DNA of 64,000 bases from Bacillota bacterium (GTDB lineage Bacteria; Bacillota; Clostridia; Oscillospirales; Acutalibacteraceae), in the NCBI GenBank assembly GCA_023416955.1, contig JAEZGM010000012.1, forward strand, positions 23,968 to 87,967. Direction: 5' to 3'. The notes beneath the pieces were generated by a model that did not search any database, was not told where the DNA came from, and saw nothing but the letters and a program-made list of their open reading frames with translations. This document shows positions 23,861 through 33,161 of this stretch, piece by piece. A program made the translations under genes and the position numbers. The stretch's first letter is position 1. Every line of letters begins with the position of its first letter.

Positions 23861-25162
23861 ATGAAAAAGAGAGCAAAAAGAATGCTGGCGCTGGCACTTG
23901 TGTTTGTTATGTCGGTCACTGCGCTGTCCGGCTGCGGCGGCGCGCAGCAGACCGGCGGCTCGCAAAGCGGTTCTTCCTCAAACCCGGTTAAGCTGACCTT
24001 TGCAATTTGGGACAAAAACCAGCAAAAGGCAATGCAGTCACTGTGCGACGCCTACACAAAGGAAAATCCGAATGTCAGTATCGAAATTCAGCTCACTCCT
24101 TACAAGGGCGGCGAGTACTGGACAAAGCTGGAGGCTTCCATGAACGGAGGAACCGCGCTGGATGTGTTCTGGATCAATGTTCTTCATCTGGATAAGTATA
24201 CGCAGGGCGGTATGGTAGAGCCCCTGAATCAGGCTGTCGAAAGCCAGAAGTTTGACACAGCGCAATTCCCGGAATCACTGGTGAAGGCGTATACACTGAA
24301 TAATAACCTTTATGCGATTCCGAAGGACTTTGATACCAACGCCGTTTGGTATAACAAGGATATATTTGACGCGGCCGGTGTGGCATACCCCAAAGCGGGC
24401 TGGACATGGGACGACATGGTAGCAGCCGCGAAGAAGCTGACGAATAAGGATAAGGGAATTTATGGCATTGCAGCTCCGCTTGACTTTCAGACCTGCTATT
24501 ACAACACTATTTTTGCGGCGGGCGGCTACATTCTGAACAGCGACAAAACCGCAACCGGGTACAGCGATGCGAAAACGCAAAAGGGCATCCAAAGCTGGAT
24601 TGACTTGATTCAGAGCGGAGTTTCGCCTACTCTGGCACAAACAACGGAAACCAGCGCCGATGCAATGTTTGAATCCGGCAAGCTGGCAATGTGCTGGGCC
24701 GGCTCCTATATGACACCGGAATACATGCAGAATGATGTCGTAAAGGATAAGATTGATCTGGTGGAACTCCCGAGCTTTGAAGGTAAGGAGGCCAACGTCA
24801 TCAACGGCCTCGGCTACAGCGTTTACTCCAAATCAAAGCAAAAGGATGCGGCCGAAAAGTTCGCCCTGTGGCTGGGCGGAACAGAAGCCATGAAAATACA
24901 GGGCCAGGCCGGTGCTGTCATTTCCTCCAGAAACGACGCACAGAAATATTTTGCGGATACATACCCGAAGATTAACCTGAAGGCCTACACAGATAAAGCC
25001 TCAATTGCCACCTCTCTGCCGGCGTGTCTTGTGTCGAGCGAACTGTTTGACACGGAAGCCAAATATCTGAAGCAGGCGTATTCCGGAGAGATGAGCTTAG
25101 CGGATGCCTGCACCAAAATTGACCAGGAAAGTACTGCGTTGCTTGCGAAAATAAAATCATAA
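23861..25162 (+). CDS. Sugar ABC importer, substrate-binding lipoprotein
   Basis: 433 residues, bacterial extracellular solute-binding family 1. Lipoprotein signal with lipobox ALSG-C near residue 25 and a Gly/Ser linker. Binding-protein features: FAIWDKNQQKAMQSLCDAY, GGTALDVFWINVLHLDKY, IPKDFDTNAVWYNKDIFDAAG, GWTWDDMVAAAKKLT and CWAGSYMTP. These are typical of oligosaccharide or glycoside receptors in Firmicutes. It sits 47 bases after the dehydrogenase and 18 before the first permease. Actual ligand unknown. ATG at 23861 chosen for the signal peptide; the frame also opens 8 codons earlier. Confidence 0.88.
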   Translation: MKKRAKRMLALALVFVMSVTALSGCGGAQQTGGSQSGSSSNPVKLTFAIWDKNQQKAMQSLCDAYTKENPNVSIEIQLTPYKGGEYWTKLEASMNGGTALDVFWINVLHLDKYTQGGMVEPLNQAVESQKFDTAQFPESLVKAYTLNNNLYAIPKDFDTNAVWYNKDIFDAAGVAYPKAGWTWDDMVAAAKKLTNKDKGIYGIAAPLDFQTCYYNTIFAAGGYILNSDKTATGYSDAKTQKGIQSWIDLIQSGVSPTLAQTTETSADAMFESGKLAMCWAGSYMTPEYMQNDVVKDKIDLVELPSFEGKEANVINGLGYSVYSKSKQKDAAEKFALWLGGTEAMKIQGQAGAVISSRNDAQKYFADTYPKINLKAYTDKASIATSLPACLVSSELFDTEAKYLKQAYSGEMSLADACTKIDQESTALLAKIKS

Positions 25163-25180
25163 AGAAGGGATTAGACTGAT

Positions 25181-26104
25181 ATGAGCACCCAGGATACTGC
25201 AGGAGTAAAAGAAAAAACGAAAAACAGAAAAACAGGGGAATGGGGTTGGGGCTATTTTTTCATAGCCCCTCTGCTCATTGGATTAATTGCCTTTTACATT
25301 TATCCGTTTATCCAGAGCTTTTTTTACAGCTTTACCGACATCAATACCTTCAATCAGGCAAAGTTCGTCGGACTGGACAATTACAAGAAAATGCTGCTTG
25401 ACAAAGAGCTCTGGCAAGCGGCGCTGAATACCGGCCTCTATGTTGTTATTACGGTTCCGATCAGCATGGTACTGTCCCTTTTTGTGGCTGCCCTTCTGAA
25501 CACAAAGATTCACGGAACCTCAATTTACCGTACGCTGTATTTTCTGCCGGTTGTTACCATGTCCACGGCGATTGCTATGGTGTGGAAATGGATTTTCAAC
25601 GGGGACTTCGGAATCCTGAATCAAATTCTTGCATCGTTCGGCGTTCAGGGGAAAAACTGGCTTTCCGACCCACAGACTGCGCTGTTTATGGTGATGATAG
25701 TCGGAATTTGGAGCAGTATAGGCTACAACATGATTATTCTACTTGCGGGTATGCAGGGAATTTCACGTTCCTACTATGAAGCAGCCTCCATAGATGGGGC
25801 GAAGGCGATTCGCCAATTCTTCAAAATAACGCTTCCCATGCTTTCTCCGACCATTTTCTTTGTAATGATTACCGGCATTATCGGTTCCTTTCAGGTGTTC
25901 GACATCGTTTACATGATGATCGGTAAGCAGAGCCTTGCGTATGAAGCGACGCAGACACTGGTGATGATCTTCTACCGCAACGCATTCGATTATTCCTACA
26001 AAGGGTATGCCAGCGCAATTGCGATGTTCATTTTTGTGATTATTTTGCTGATTACGATCTTTCAGATCAGAATGCAGAAAAAATGGGTGAATTACGATGA
26101 ATGA
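25181..26104 (+). CDS. Sugar ABC importer permease (MalF type)
   Basis: 307 residues with six membrane segments and a short basic N-terminus. FFIAPLLIGLIAFYIYPF is the first helix; the EAA loop YYEAASIDGAKAIRQFFKITLPMLSP, which docks on the ATPase, is well preserved. Pairs with the next permease. No ATPase gene is linked, as usual in Firmicutes where a shared MsmK-type ATPase serves several importers. Confidence 0.88.
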   Translation: MSTQDTAGVKEKTKNRKTGEWGWGYFFIAPLLIGLIAFYIYPFIQSFFYSFTDINTFNQAKFVGLDNYKKMLLDKELWQAALNTGLYVVITVPISMVLSLFVAALLNTKIHGTSIYRTLYFLPVVTMSTAIAMVWKWIFNGDFGILNQILASFGVQGKNWLSDPQTALFMVMIVGIWSSIGYNMIILLAGMQGISRSYYEAASIDGAKAIRQFFKITLPMLSPTIFFVMITGIIGSFQVFDIVYMMIGKQSLAYEATQTLVMIFYRNAFDYSYKGYASAIAMFIFVIILLITIFQIRMQKKWVNYDE

Positions 26105-26122
26105 GAGAGGGGTAACCACACT

Positions 26123-26947
26123 ATGAAACTGAAAAAATCCAGTGCCGTTGTAATTCATGCTTTGCTGATTCTGGGCCTTGGCATTACTGTTTTCCCGTTT
26201 ATCTGGATGGTCCTCACCTCGTTCAAGACCAAGGGAGAATCCATTCAGGTTCCTCCGGTGATTTTGCCCTCTCACTTTGATTTTAACAGCTATACTTCGG
26301 TGATGCAGGCGATTCCGTTTAAGGAAGTCTACCTCAACACCATTTTTTCCACGATTGTTACCGTATTGGCACAGGTGCTTATCTGCTCCATGGCGGCATA
26401 TGCCTTTGGCAGGCTGCATTTTCCGGGAAGAGATGTGCTGTTCGTAATCGTTTTGTCGGTGCTGATGGTTCCCGGGCAGATCTTTCTGGTGCCGCAGTAT
26501 CTGATCATTCAGAAGCTGGGATTGCTGAACACGCTGCCCGCTTTGTTTTTGCCAAACCTTTTCAGTGCCTACGGGACATTCCTGCTTCGCCAGTTCTTTA
26601 TGTCACTGCCGAAGGAAATGGAGGAAGCCGCTATACTGGACGGCTGTAATCAGTTCCAGATTTTTTACAAAGTGATGTTGCCGCTGATTCATGCGGGTCT
26701 GATTTCTCTTGTGATTTTCACTGCGAAATTTGCCTGGAATGACTTCATGTGGCCGATGATTGTCAATACATCCCCGAAAATGATGATTTTAGGGCCGGCG
26801 CTGGCATCCCTGCAGGGGCAGTATACCAATGATTTCCCCGGGCAGATGGCCGGTTCCGTTATGGCGGTCATCCCGATGATTGTTCTGTTTTTTGTTTTCC
26901 AAAAACAATTTATTGAAGGGGTTTCCCATGTCGGAGTGAAGGGATGA
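26123..26947 (+). CDS. Sugar ABC importer permease (MalG type)
   Basis: 274 residues, six membrane segments. FPFIWMVLTSFKTKGE at the N-terminus is the MalG-type start; the EAA loop reads MEEAAILDGCNQFQIFYKVMLPLI; the C-terminus IEGVSHVGVKG is the usual end of this subunit. GAGAGGGG precedes the ATG. An imperfect hairpin (27017-27056) lies 70 bases downstream and may end the operon. Confidence 0.88.
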   Translation: MKLKKSSAVVIHALLILGLGITVFPFIWMVLTSFKTKGESIQVPPVILPSHFDFNSYTSVMQAIPFKEVYLNTIFSTIVTVLAQVLICSMAAYAFGRLHFPGRDVLFVIVLSVLMVPGQIFLVPQYLIIQKLGLLNTLPALFLPNLFSAYGTFLLRQFFMSLPKEMEEAAILDGCNQFQIFYKVMLPLIHAGLISLVIFTAKFAWNDFMWPMIVNTSPKMMILGPALASLQGQYTNDFPGQMAGSVMAVIPMIVLFFVFQKQFIEGVSHVGVKG

Positions 26948-27016
26948 GCGTATTTCAGAACATAGTTCAGTGGCCGTATCGGTTGTAAGCTTAGGAATTA
27001 TAATACGAATACGTAC

Positions 27017-27056
27017 AACAGGGGCAATGCTCAGAAAATTGAGCAATGCCCCTGTT
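27017..27056. terminator. Imperfect hairpin after sugar importer operon
   Basis: CAGGGGCAATGCTCA pairs with TGAGCAATGCCCCTG with one mismatch and a short AAAAT loop. No T-run on either strand, so termination is uncertain. The gap 26948-27258 shows nothing else. Confidence 0.45.
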
Positions 27057-27258
27057 GCTGACTGCGCCCAATGGCCATTTCATAATTCCTCACGGCCAGT
27101 TGACCTGTGATTGCGGTTCCGAGTACTCCTAAAATCAATAAATGAATAGAATATATAAGGTGGAAAAAGCATTTAAATTTTCTCACTGTGAAAATTTGTT
27201 TGAATGGATAGTGCACAAGGCATCCCATTTCAAAGGAGGCAGATTTGATCTGAGAAAT

Positions 27259-27858
27259 TTACTTGCTCAGCATAGACGCTTCGTAGAAACCGAGTTTATG
27301 AAAGTTATACCATTCAAGAATATCGCTTTCGGGGGCAACCCCTAAAGCAATCATTACTTCTTTGGCAAACTCCAAAGATGCCGTACCGTTGGCGGTAATA
27401 ATATTATGATCTCTTACCGCCTGCTGCATAATGTATTTTTCTTCTCCTGTATATGCGCCCCCAGCCCATTGCTTCAGGTCATTTAAATCGTTGCTGGTAT
27501 GGTTTATGTTATTCAGAGCGCCGATTGTACCGAGAAAACCGGATGCGTCACAAATACCGCCCAAAATCTTTCCGTCGTTTAAAGCGCTTTGTACCAGAGG
27601 CCTCACTTGCTGCGCGGACTCATTTCTCCATGACATTCCGCCGATTAATATCAATCCGTTAAAATCTGTTGGAGCTGATTGAATATTATAGTCCGGAATA
27701 ACGGTAAACCCTCCCATGGATTGAATGCTGTCTTTCGTTAAGGATACAGTTTTCACAGAGTATTGATCTTGACCTAACGCAAGTATTGCTGATGATAAAT
27801 AAGCGGCCTCCCAATCAGCGTATCGATCCAGAATAACAAACAGTACGGTTTTTTTCAC
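27259..27858 (-). CDS. DJ-1/PfpI-family protein
   Basis: 199 residues, glutamine-amidotransferase-like fold. VLFVILDRYADWEAAYLSSA at the N-terminus carries the acidic residue of the family; GLILIGGMSWRNE and ILGGICDASGFLGTIG hold the nucleophile elbow with Cys; HNIITANGTASLEFAKEVM closes the site. Members act as glyoxalases, chaperones or peptidases; role unknown here. The start is GTG at 27858 with GAGGGG 7 bases ahead; the longer open frame upstream (to 27963) merely reads through the repeat at 27897-27996. Confidence 0.82.
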   Translation of the reverse strand: MKKTVLFVILDRYADWEAAYLSSAILALGQDQYSVKTVSLTKDSIQSMGGFTVIPDYNIQSAPTDFNGLILIGGMSWRNESAQQVRPLVQSALNDGKILGGICDASGFLGTIGALNNINHTSNDLNDLKQWAGGAYTGEEKYIMQQAVRDHNIITANGTASLEFAKEVMIALGVAPESDILEWYNFHKLGFYEASMLSK

Positions 27859-27896
27859 GTTGTAGCCCCTCTTCCAGAATTTTATTTGAACACTAT

Positions 27897-27996
27897 TATT
27901 ATACCATATCTCTACTATGAAATTTGCGGCGGGAGGAGTAATGCTCCGGCAGCAAATTTCCAATGGCTCAGGCCGTAGGTGTGAGCCTATTATACC
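27897..27996 (-). repeat. Third, inverted copy of the extended -10 repeat
   Basis: On the - strand the unit starts GGTATAATAGGCTC and holds CCTACGG, TGAGCCATTGGAAATTTGC, CCGCCGCAAATTTCATAGTA in the order of the units at 2570-2791, then ends ATGGTATAATA; period 91 (shorter centre). First stem here is GGCTCA/TGAGCC, different bases but the same pairing as in the other copies. The end-most TGGTATAAT is an extended -10 located about 40 bases before the GTG of the PfpI gene. Confidence 0.7.
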
Positions 27997-28052
27997 ATGA
28001 TTACGGCATATCTTTATATAAAGATGGATCGGAGTGTCGTTGAAATGTTATA

Positions 28053-28092
28053 GTTCAGCCGGGCAAGCTGAGAACAACTTGTCCGGCTGAAT
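28053..28092. terminator. Hairpin after DUF1232 gene
   Basis: TTCAGCCGGGCAAG pairs with CTTGTCCGGCTGAA (one mismatch) around a 12-base loop, right behind the stop of the DUF1232 gene on the - strand. No T-run. Confidence 0.5.
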
Positions 28093-28096
28093 TTAC

Positions 28097-28465
28097 CTAA
28101 AACCATATTGCCTTAATAACCAAAAATGCGATCAGCAGCCACACTGCCACAATTGGCAGCGCGTAATACCATTTCTTAGGCTTTCCGTCTGACCAGAGTC
28201 CTTCTGCTTCTTTGCAGCATGTGTCAAAAACATCCGATGGAATCATCCGTATCGTGAGTGCCACCAGCGCCGGCAGCAATACAATATCATCAATATAGCC
28301 CAGTACAGGAATAAAATCGGGAATCAGGTCAATTGGAGACAGCGCGTATGCAACTGTTAATCTAGCGATTATCTTGGCCCCGGCCGGAGTCTCTTTCTTT
28401 TTCACAGCAATAAACACTGCGGGAATGTCTGTTTTAAGCTTTTGGGCCCGTTCCCTCAGATTCAT
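28097..28465 (-). CDS. DUF1232 (YkvA-like) membrane protein
   Basis: 122 residues. The DUF1232 signature is clear: AYALSPIDLIPDFIPVLGYIDDIVLLPALVALTIRMIP, in two parts (SPIDLIPDFIPVLGY and DDIVLLP). A C-terminal membrane helix, YYALPIVAVWLLIAFLVIKAIWF, follows. Function of the family unknown. GGGGGA lies upstream of the ATG. A hairpin without T-run (28053-28092) follows the stop. Confidence 0.88.
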   Translation of the reverse strand: MNLRERAQKLKTDIPAVFIAVKKKETPAGAKIIARLTVAYALSPIDLIPDFIPVLGYIDDIVLLPALVALTIRMIPSDVFDTCCKEAEGLWSDGKPKKWYYALPIVAVWLLIAFLVIKAIWF

Positions 28466-28797
28466 CCGTTATCCCCCGAACATCAGCATATATGAGCCTG
28501 CAACATATTTTCAGTTTCAGTATAACACGGAAAGAAAAATATTTACAGCTATACGTAAGCACAACGGGGAATTATATGAAAGAAAAAAGCGTAAACGTTT
28601 TGCTTAGAAAAGGATGATGGCTTAATCTCATACGGAGTTTTGACGCCGATACTGCCTTTGATCAGATCATGAAATTTCTTGGTAACTTTTTATGCAGGTG
28701 GGGAACATGAGCGCAGACCGGTTCGATATGCCGGGAACTTTTTACGTTTCGGTAAGATTACTACAAGTTTATGATTTCAGACCATAAATGAATTCCG
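28466..28797. other. Intergenic region, nothing recognisable
   Basis: 332 bases between the DUF1232 start and the end of the MerR gene. No ORF with a ribosome site and no clear promoter pair or terminator with a T-run was found. It should hold the DUF1232 promoter and the end of the MerR operon transcript. Confidence 0.5.
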
Positions 28798-29172
28798 TTA
28801 TTTCAGATTTTCCTCACACTTTAGCATCCGTTCTTCATAGCCGTCCAGTTTCCAGTCCAGCCTTGCCAAAATGTCATTCAGTTCCTGAATGCGCGCTGCA
28901 ATCTGCTCGCGCTGTTCCAAAAGCAGCTTTTTGCGCGCCGGTATGGTTTCTTTCCCCTGATGGAACAGCGTGACATATTCAACGAGCGTTTCCACCGAAA
29001 CCCCTGCCGAGCGCATACATTTGATATACTCGACCCAGCGGCAATCCTCTTCAGAATAATCGCGGATACCACCGGCGGTACGCGCGACATTGGGCAAAAG
29101 GCCGATGCGCTCATAATAGCGTAGGGTATCCGGGGTAAGCCCATATTTTTTGGCTACTTCCGCAATGGTCAT
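28798..29172 (-). CDS. MerR-family regulator of the reductive operon
   Basis: 124 residues. MTIAEVAKKYGLTPDTLRYYE and ERIGLLPNVARTAGGIRDY are the MerR HTH and wing; a C-terminal coiled coil (EQREQIAARIQELNDILARL) mediates dimers. It lacks the metal-binding Cys of MerR/CueR, and fits the AdhR/YyaN-like branch that answers aldehydes or electrophiles. It is the last gene of a - strand run of nine genes whose start carries a MerR-type promoter (35502-35532), so autoregulation is likely (inference). Confidence 0.88.
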   Translation of the reverse strand: MTIAEVAKKYGLTPDTLRYYERIGLLPNVARTAGGIRDYSEEDCRWVEYIKCMRSAGVSVETLVEYVTLFHQGKETIPARKKLLLEQREQIAARIQELNDILARLDWKLDGYEERMLKCEENLK

Positions 29173-29190
29173 TGGCTTTCACATCCTTGC

Positions 29191-29601
29191 TCATTTGAGT
29201 TTATTATACTCCTCATCGGTGATAGCTTCCATCCACTCGTTGGAGCCGCCCTCCGCGGGAACTTCCACTGCCAGATGGGAAAACCAGCTGTTTTTTGCCG
29301 CACCGTGCCAATGCTTCACTTCGGGCGGAATCTCCACCACGTCGCCGGGATGAAGCTCCCGCGCCGATTCACCCCACGCCTGATACCAGCCGCGACCCGC
29401 AATTACCAGCAGAAGCTGGCCGCCCTTGTGGTGAATATGCCAGTTATTGCGGCAGCCCGACTCAAAGGTTACATTAGCGATATTCGGCATCTTCGTCAGC
29501 GGATTCAGATGTGCCTGACCGATAAAATACTTGGAGAACATCTCCGGCAGCGGCTGTCCGAGTCCGAAAAGATTTTGTTCATCAAATTCTGCGTTACCCA
29601 T
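29191..29601 (-). CDS. Cupin protein in MerR operon
   Basis: 136 residues, one cupin_2 barrel. FESGCRNNWHIHHKGGQLLLVIAGRG has the H-x-H metal ligands, and LHPGDVVEIPPEVKHWHGAAKNS the second motif. In relatives this barrel is often found fused to a carboxymuconolactone decarboxylase domain; here that domain is encoded separately in the same operon (34137-34904). Ends 18 bases before the MerR start. AGGAGC precedes the ATG. Confidence 0.82.
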   Translation of the reverse strand: MGNAEFDEQNLFGLGQPLPEMFSKYFIGQAHLNPLTKMPNIANVTFESGCRNNWHIHHKGGQLLLVIAGRGWYQAWGESARELHPGDVVEIPPEVKHWHGAAKNSWFSHLAVEVPAEGGSNEWMEAITDEEYNKLK

Positions 29602-29625
29602 AATTTTTTGCTCCTGTTTTCGTTT

Positions 29626-30486
29626 TTAAATAGTTTTGATCTCATAGGTGCGGCTGCCAAGTCCCAGCTTCGCCGCGGTTTCAACGGTATGGATGCCGTT
29701 GCGGGATTCCATGCGCTCAATCAGCGCGGCCTTGCCCTCATCCGGAGAATCGTAAACGGCGTCCACACATGCCTGATCCAGAGCGACGGGGTCTAAAGAA
29801 GCGAAAATCCCGAGATCCGCCATTTCCGGATCATGCGGATGTGCGTCACAGTCACAGTCTACCGACAGGCGGTTTGCGACATTGATATACACGATATTTT
29901 CTCTTCCCATGTAATCCATAACCGATTTGTCCGCCTCTGCCATCGATTCGAGAAATGAATCATGATCAGCTGTCCACAGCTCGGACGGATTGCCTGCTCC
30001 GTGGATATTCGCCTTGCCGTACGAGGACGCGACGCCGATAGACATATTTTTCAGCGCACCGCCAAAGCCGCCCATCAGGTGGCCCTTGAAATGAGAAAGC
30101 ATCAGCATGGAGTCGTAGTTTTTCAGATGCTCTCCAATGAAGTTTTCCTTCAGGTGCTTTCCACCCTCTAGGGGAATCGAAAATTCGCCGAACTCATCCA
30201 TGATGTCACAGGGGGCAATCTCCGCAAATCCGTGATCTCGAATCGCCTGCCAGTGATCGGCCGAATCATAGCGTTTTCCTTCATAGGCCGTATTACATTC
30301 TACAATCGTGCCGTTCAGCTTTTTCACGAGCGGCCCGATCAGTGCGGGTTGCAGAAAGTTGTGCCCGCCGGGCTCACCTGTGGATATCTTGACGGCAACC
30401 TTGCCTTTCAGGGATGCGCCGAGTGCTTCGTAAATATTGATCAGTCTTTCCGGCATAATTTCCTTTGTAAAGTAAACGACGGACAT
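29626..30486 (-). CDS. DUF362-domain protein
   Basis: 286 residues. The DUF362 layout is visible: VAVKISTGEPGGHNFLQP, GTIVECNTAYEGKR, MLMLSHFKGHLMGGFGGALKNMSIGVAS (the family's H-x-K-x-H-x-x-x-x-x-G-G-x-L-K-N) and DPVALDQACVDAVYDS. The C-terminal 4Fe-4S part that some relatives carry is absent. Family members are iron-sulphur-related and of unclear role. The second ATG (30486) has AAAGGAGG 9 bases ahead; the first overlaps it. Part of the MerR operon. Confidence 0.82.
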   Translation of the reverse strand: MSVVYFTKEIMPERLINIYEALGASLKGKVAVKISTGEPGGHNFLQPALIGPLVKKLNGTIVECNTAYEGKRYDSADHWQAIRDHGFAEIAPCDIMDEFGEFSIPLEGGKHLKENFIGEHLKNYDSMLMLSHFKGHLMGGFGGALKNMSIGVASSYGKANIHGAGNPSELWTADHDSFLESMAEADKSVMDYMGRENIVYINVANRLSVDCDCDAHPHDPEMADLGIFASLDPVALDQACVDAVYDSPDEGKAALIERMESRNGIHTVETAAKLGLGSRTYEIKTI

Positions 30487-30501
30487 GGCAGTCATCCTCC
30501 T

Positions 30502-31041
30502 TTATACTTGTTTGCCCATTTCGTAGGCCTGACGCATAGCCGGGCTGCTTTTGATTTCGCCGACCTGCCACGCGCCGGTACCATAGATAATACCCTTTTC
30601 ATGCGGGTTCGGCAGGCAATCTTCGGTGAAGCCCCGAAACCCGCTGATGGTACGTTCCATCGCAGCCTGGTCCGTATCGGCTGCCGTTACAATGAAATAG
30701 AAATCCTTATCTGCAATTTCAGTATAGCGGGGTACGGTGCGGTCGATCAACGTTTTCATTTGTGCGTCCATCGTGTAGAAGTAAACCGGCGTCGCCATAA
30801 CAATCACATCGGACTGCACCATTTGGTTAAGGACTTCCGCCATATCATCCCGCTGTACACATTGATGTGTGCTGTTGCAGGCGCCGCAGCCGGTGCAGTA
30901 GCCGATTTTTTTGCCGCGCAGAAACACCTTTTCCGCGTCGTTGCCGGACTCCTGCGCACCGCGAATAAATTCATCACAAAGCGTGTCAGAGTTGCCGCCC
31001 TTACGGGGGCTGGCGGAAATCACGAGAACCTTTTTGCCCAT
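30502..31041 (-). CDS. Flavodoxin-like NAD(P)H-dependent FMN reductase
   Basis: 179 residues. KVLVISASPRKGGNSDTL is the FMN-phosphate loop of the NADPH-dependent FMN reductase/iron-sulphur flavoprotein group; GYCTGCGACNSTHQC is a Cys-rich segment of the kind that binds an iron-sulphur cluster in some members; VIVMATPVYFYTMDAQMK is the second flavin contact. Probably reduces quinones or other electrophiles. Operon member between DUF362 and the alcohol dehydrogenase. Confidence 0.85.
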   Translation of the reverse strand: MGKKVLVISASPRKGGNSDTLCDEFIRGAQESGNDAEKVFLRGKKIGYCTGCGACNSTHQCVQRDDMAEVLNQMVQSDVIVMATPVYFYTMDAQMKTLIDRTVPRYTEIADKDFYFIVTAADTDQAAMERTISGFRGFTEDCLPNPHEKGIIYGTGAWQVGEIKSSPAMRQAYEMGKQV

Positions 31042-31084
31042 AATCGTATTCCTTCCGTTCCTATCGTGTTTTTACTCGTACTTT

Positions 31085-32251
31085 TTACAGACACATTTTA
31101 AAGATGTTTTCAATATCCTGCTGATTCAGTGGCTTAAAGCCGGGCAGCGTACTGCCGCCGCATGCTTTCTTTGCCATGACCGCAAAGTTTTTGTCTTCGA
31201 TACCGATTTCATGGAAGCTGCTTTTCAGGCCAAGGGTCTTGAAGAGAAAATCGCTTAGAAGCTGAATGCTCTTCTTCGCTACATCCATCTGCGGCAGAGA
31301 AGCGTCAATACCGAATACGTTGACGCCGAACTGATAGAATTTGGATACGGTGGTTTCGTCCAGTGTATATTCCATCCAGCGGGGGGTAAGAATGGCAAGG
31401 CCGAGACCGTGGGTGATGTCGTAGATGGCGGAAAGCTCATGCTCCATAGGGTGGCAGCTCCATGCCTGACGCTTGCCTCCGTTCACAAAGCCGTTAATCG
31501 CCCAGGAACTCGTCCACATCAGATTGGCGCGGGCGTCGTAATTGTCGGGCTGCTGTATGGCAATAGGCGCGTACTTAATGATATTTTTCATCAGCGCTTC
31601 CATAATACCGTCCAGCATCTGTAAATCCTGATCCATGTTGAAGTATACTTCAATAATATGTGACATCATATCCGCCGCACCGCACGCTGTTTGATATGCA
31701 CTGACTGTGTAGGTGTTGGTGGGGTCGAGGAACGAAACCTTGGGAAGCATGGGCGGAGCCAGCCGGCCAATCTTATCATGGGTTTCCGGGTTGCTGATCA
31801 CACCGCCGCAATCCATTTCCGAACCGGTAGCAGCAAGGGTGAGAATAGTGACAACCGGCAGTGCTTTTTCAATCGGCGCCCATTCGCTCAGAAATTTCCA
31901 CGGATCGAAATCCACGCAGGCGCCCGCTGCCATGTATTTGGTCGCGTCCAGCGTGGAACCGCCGCCCACTGCCAGAAGTACATCGATTTTTTCTTTTTTG
32001 CAGATTTCTGCACCCTCACGCACGGAATCAATATGCGGGTTTGGGGCGATCCCGCTCAATTCAAACAGTTCCAGACCGGCGGCCTTAATTTCCGCTGCCA
32101 CCTTGTCGTACAGTCCTGTCTTTTTGATAGAGCCGCCGCCGTAGGTCAGCAGCACACGCTTGCCGAAACGGGAAAGTTCCGGTCCGAGATTGGAAAGTTG
32201 ATTTTCTCCGAAATAGACCTTTGTAGGGATATCATAAATAAAGCTGTTCAT
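31085..32251 (-). CDS. Iron-containing alcohol dehydrogenase (YqhD/BdhA type)
   Basis: 388 residues. Group III alcohol dehydrogenase: LLTYGGGSIKKTGLYD and DVLLAVGGGSTLDATKYMA (dinucleotide loop), TLAATGSEMD, and metal ligands in AADMMSHIIE (Asp, His), WSCHPMEHELSAIYDITHGLGLA (two His). The GGGS...D pattern is that of NADPH-using YqhD/BdhA enzymes, which reduce aldehydes, including toxic ones, to alcohols. AAAGGAG before the ATG. Central enzyme of the MerR operon and fits an aldehyde-stress response. Confidence 0.9.
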   Translation of the reverse strand: MNSFIYDIPTKVYFGENQLSNLGPELSRFGKRVLLTYGGGSIKKTGLYDKVAAEIKAAGLELFELSGIAPNPHIDSVREGAEICKKEKIDVLLAVGGGSTLDATKYMAAGACVDFDPWKFLSEWAPIEKALPVVTILTLAATGSEMDCGGVISNPETHDKIGRLAPPMLPKVSFLDPTNTYTVSAYQTACGAADMMSHIIEVYFNMDQDLQMLDGIMEALMKNIIKYAPIAIQQPDNYDARANLMWTSSWAINGFVNGGKRQAWSCHPMEHELSAIYDITHGLGLAILTPRWMEYTLDETTVSKFYQFGVNVFGIDASLPQMDVAKKSIQLLSDFLFKTLGLKSSFHEIGIEDKNFAVMAKKACGGSTLPGFKPLNQQDIENIFKMCL

Positions 32252-32283
32252 TGTGTTTTCTCCTTTATGTTTGTATTTTTATA

Positions 32284-33138
32284 TTAGTCGGCGGGAACAA
32301 ACTGTCCGAGATGGGCTTCTTGCTCCGCAAGACTCATGTTGAAGAAACGGACCCCTTTGTCAATATTCCTGATTTTTTGCATTTCATCTTCGGTCAGCGC
32401 AAAATCAAAAATGTCCATGTTGTCTTTAATGTGTTGCGGGTCGGTGGATTTCGGGAAGATAATGTTGCCCTCCTGAATATGCCACCGGAGGATGATCTGT
32501 ACATTAGTCTTGCCGTATTTTTTCGCCAATTCCGTAAATATGGGTTCTTCAATCAGTGATTTGTCACCATGGCCGATGGGATACCAACTTTCAATGACCG
32601 TTCCGTAAGGAGCAATGCGCTCTTTCAGCGCATTCTGCTGATAGTAGGGATGGCATTCCACCTGAAGAATGGCGGGTTTGATATTGGAATTTGCCAGTAC
32701 CTCCTCCAGCCGGTCAGACTCAAAGTTGGAAAGGCCAATGCTTCTGACTTTTCCGGCTGCAACGGCTTTCTCCATGTCGCGCCATGCGCCGAGGTAATCG
32801 CCGAACTGCTGATGCAGCAGAAGCAGGTCGATGGTATCGGTATCGAGTCGGTTCAGCATCTTGTCGATTGCAGCAGCGGTTTTACCCTCACCGTATTCAC
32901 TGGGCCAGAGCTTGGAGGTAATCCAGATCTCTTTACGGGGAATCCCGCTTTCCCTTACGGCCGCGCCGACACCGCGCTCGTTCTGGTAAGCATGCGCCGT
33001 GTCAATGTGACGGTAGCCCAGTTTCAGCGCTTCCAGACAGGCCTTTTTCGTATCCGCGTCTCCCTGTATCTGATACACGCCGAGGCCGAACTGCGGAATT
33101 TTGCAGCCATTGTTCAGTGTTACATAAGTTTGTTCCAT
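32284..33138 (-). CDS. Aldo/keto reductase (AKR5-like)
   Basis: 284 residues. Barrel with the AKR tetrad: HIDTAHAYQNERGVG (Asp, Tyr), WITSKLWP (Lys), IDLLLLHQQF (His); RSIGLSNFESDRLEEVL, LQVECHPYYQQ and IIFPKSTDPQHIKDN (NADPH site) follow. Probably an NADPH-dependent aldehyde reductase. ATG at 33138 has AAGGAG 8 bases ahead; a GTG three codons earlier is open. Tandem with another AKR in the operon. Confidence 0.88.
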   Translation of the reverse strand: MEQTYVTLNNGCKIPQFGLGVYQIQGDADTKKACLEALKLGYRHIDTAHAYQNERGVGAAVRESGIPRKEIWITSKLWPSEYGEGKTAAAIDKMLNRLDTDTIDLLLLHQQFGDYLGAWRDMEKAVAAGKVRSIGLSNFESDRLEEVLANSNIKPAILQVECHPYYQQNALKERIAPYGTVIESWYPIGHGDKSLIEEPIFTELAKKYGKTNVQIILRWHIQEGNIIFPKSTDPQHIKDNMDIFDFALTEDEMQKIRNIDKGVRFFNMSLAEQEAHLGQFVPAD

Positions 33139-33161
33139 TGCGTTCACTCCTTATATTTTTA

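Noticed and set aside
30232..31101. 289-codon + strand ORF
   Set aside because: Antisense to DUF362 and flavodoxin-like genes that carry clear motifs.
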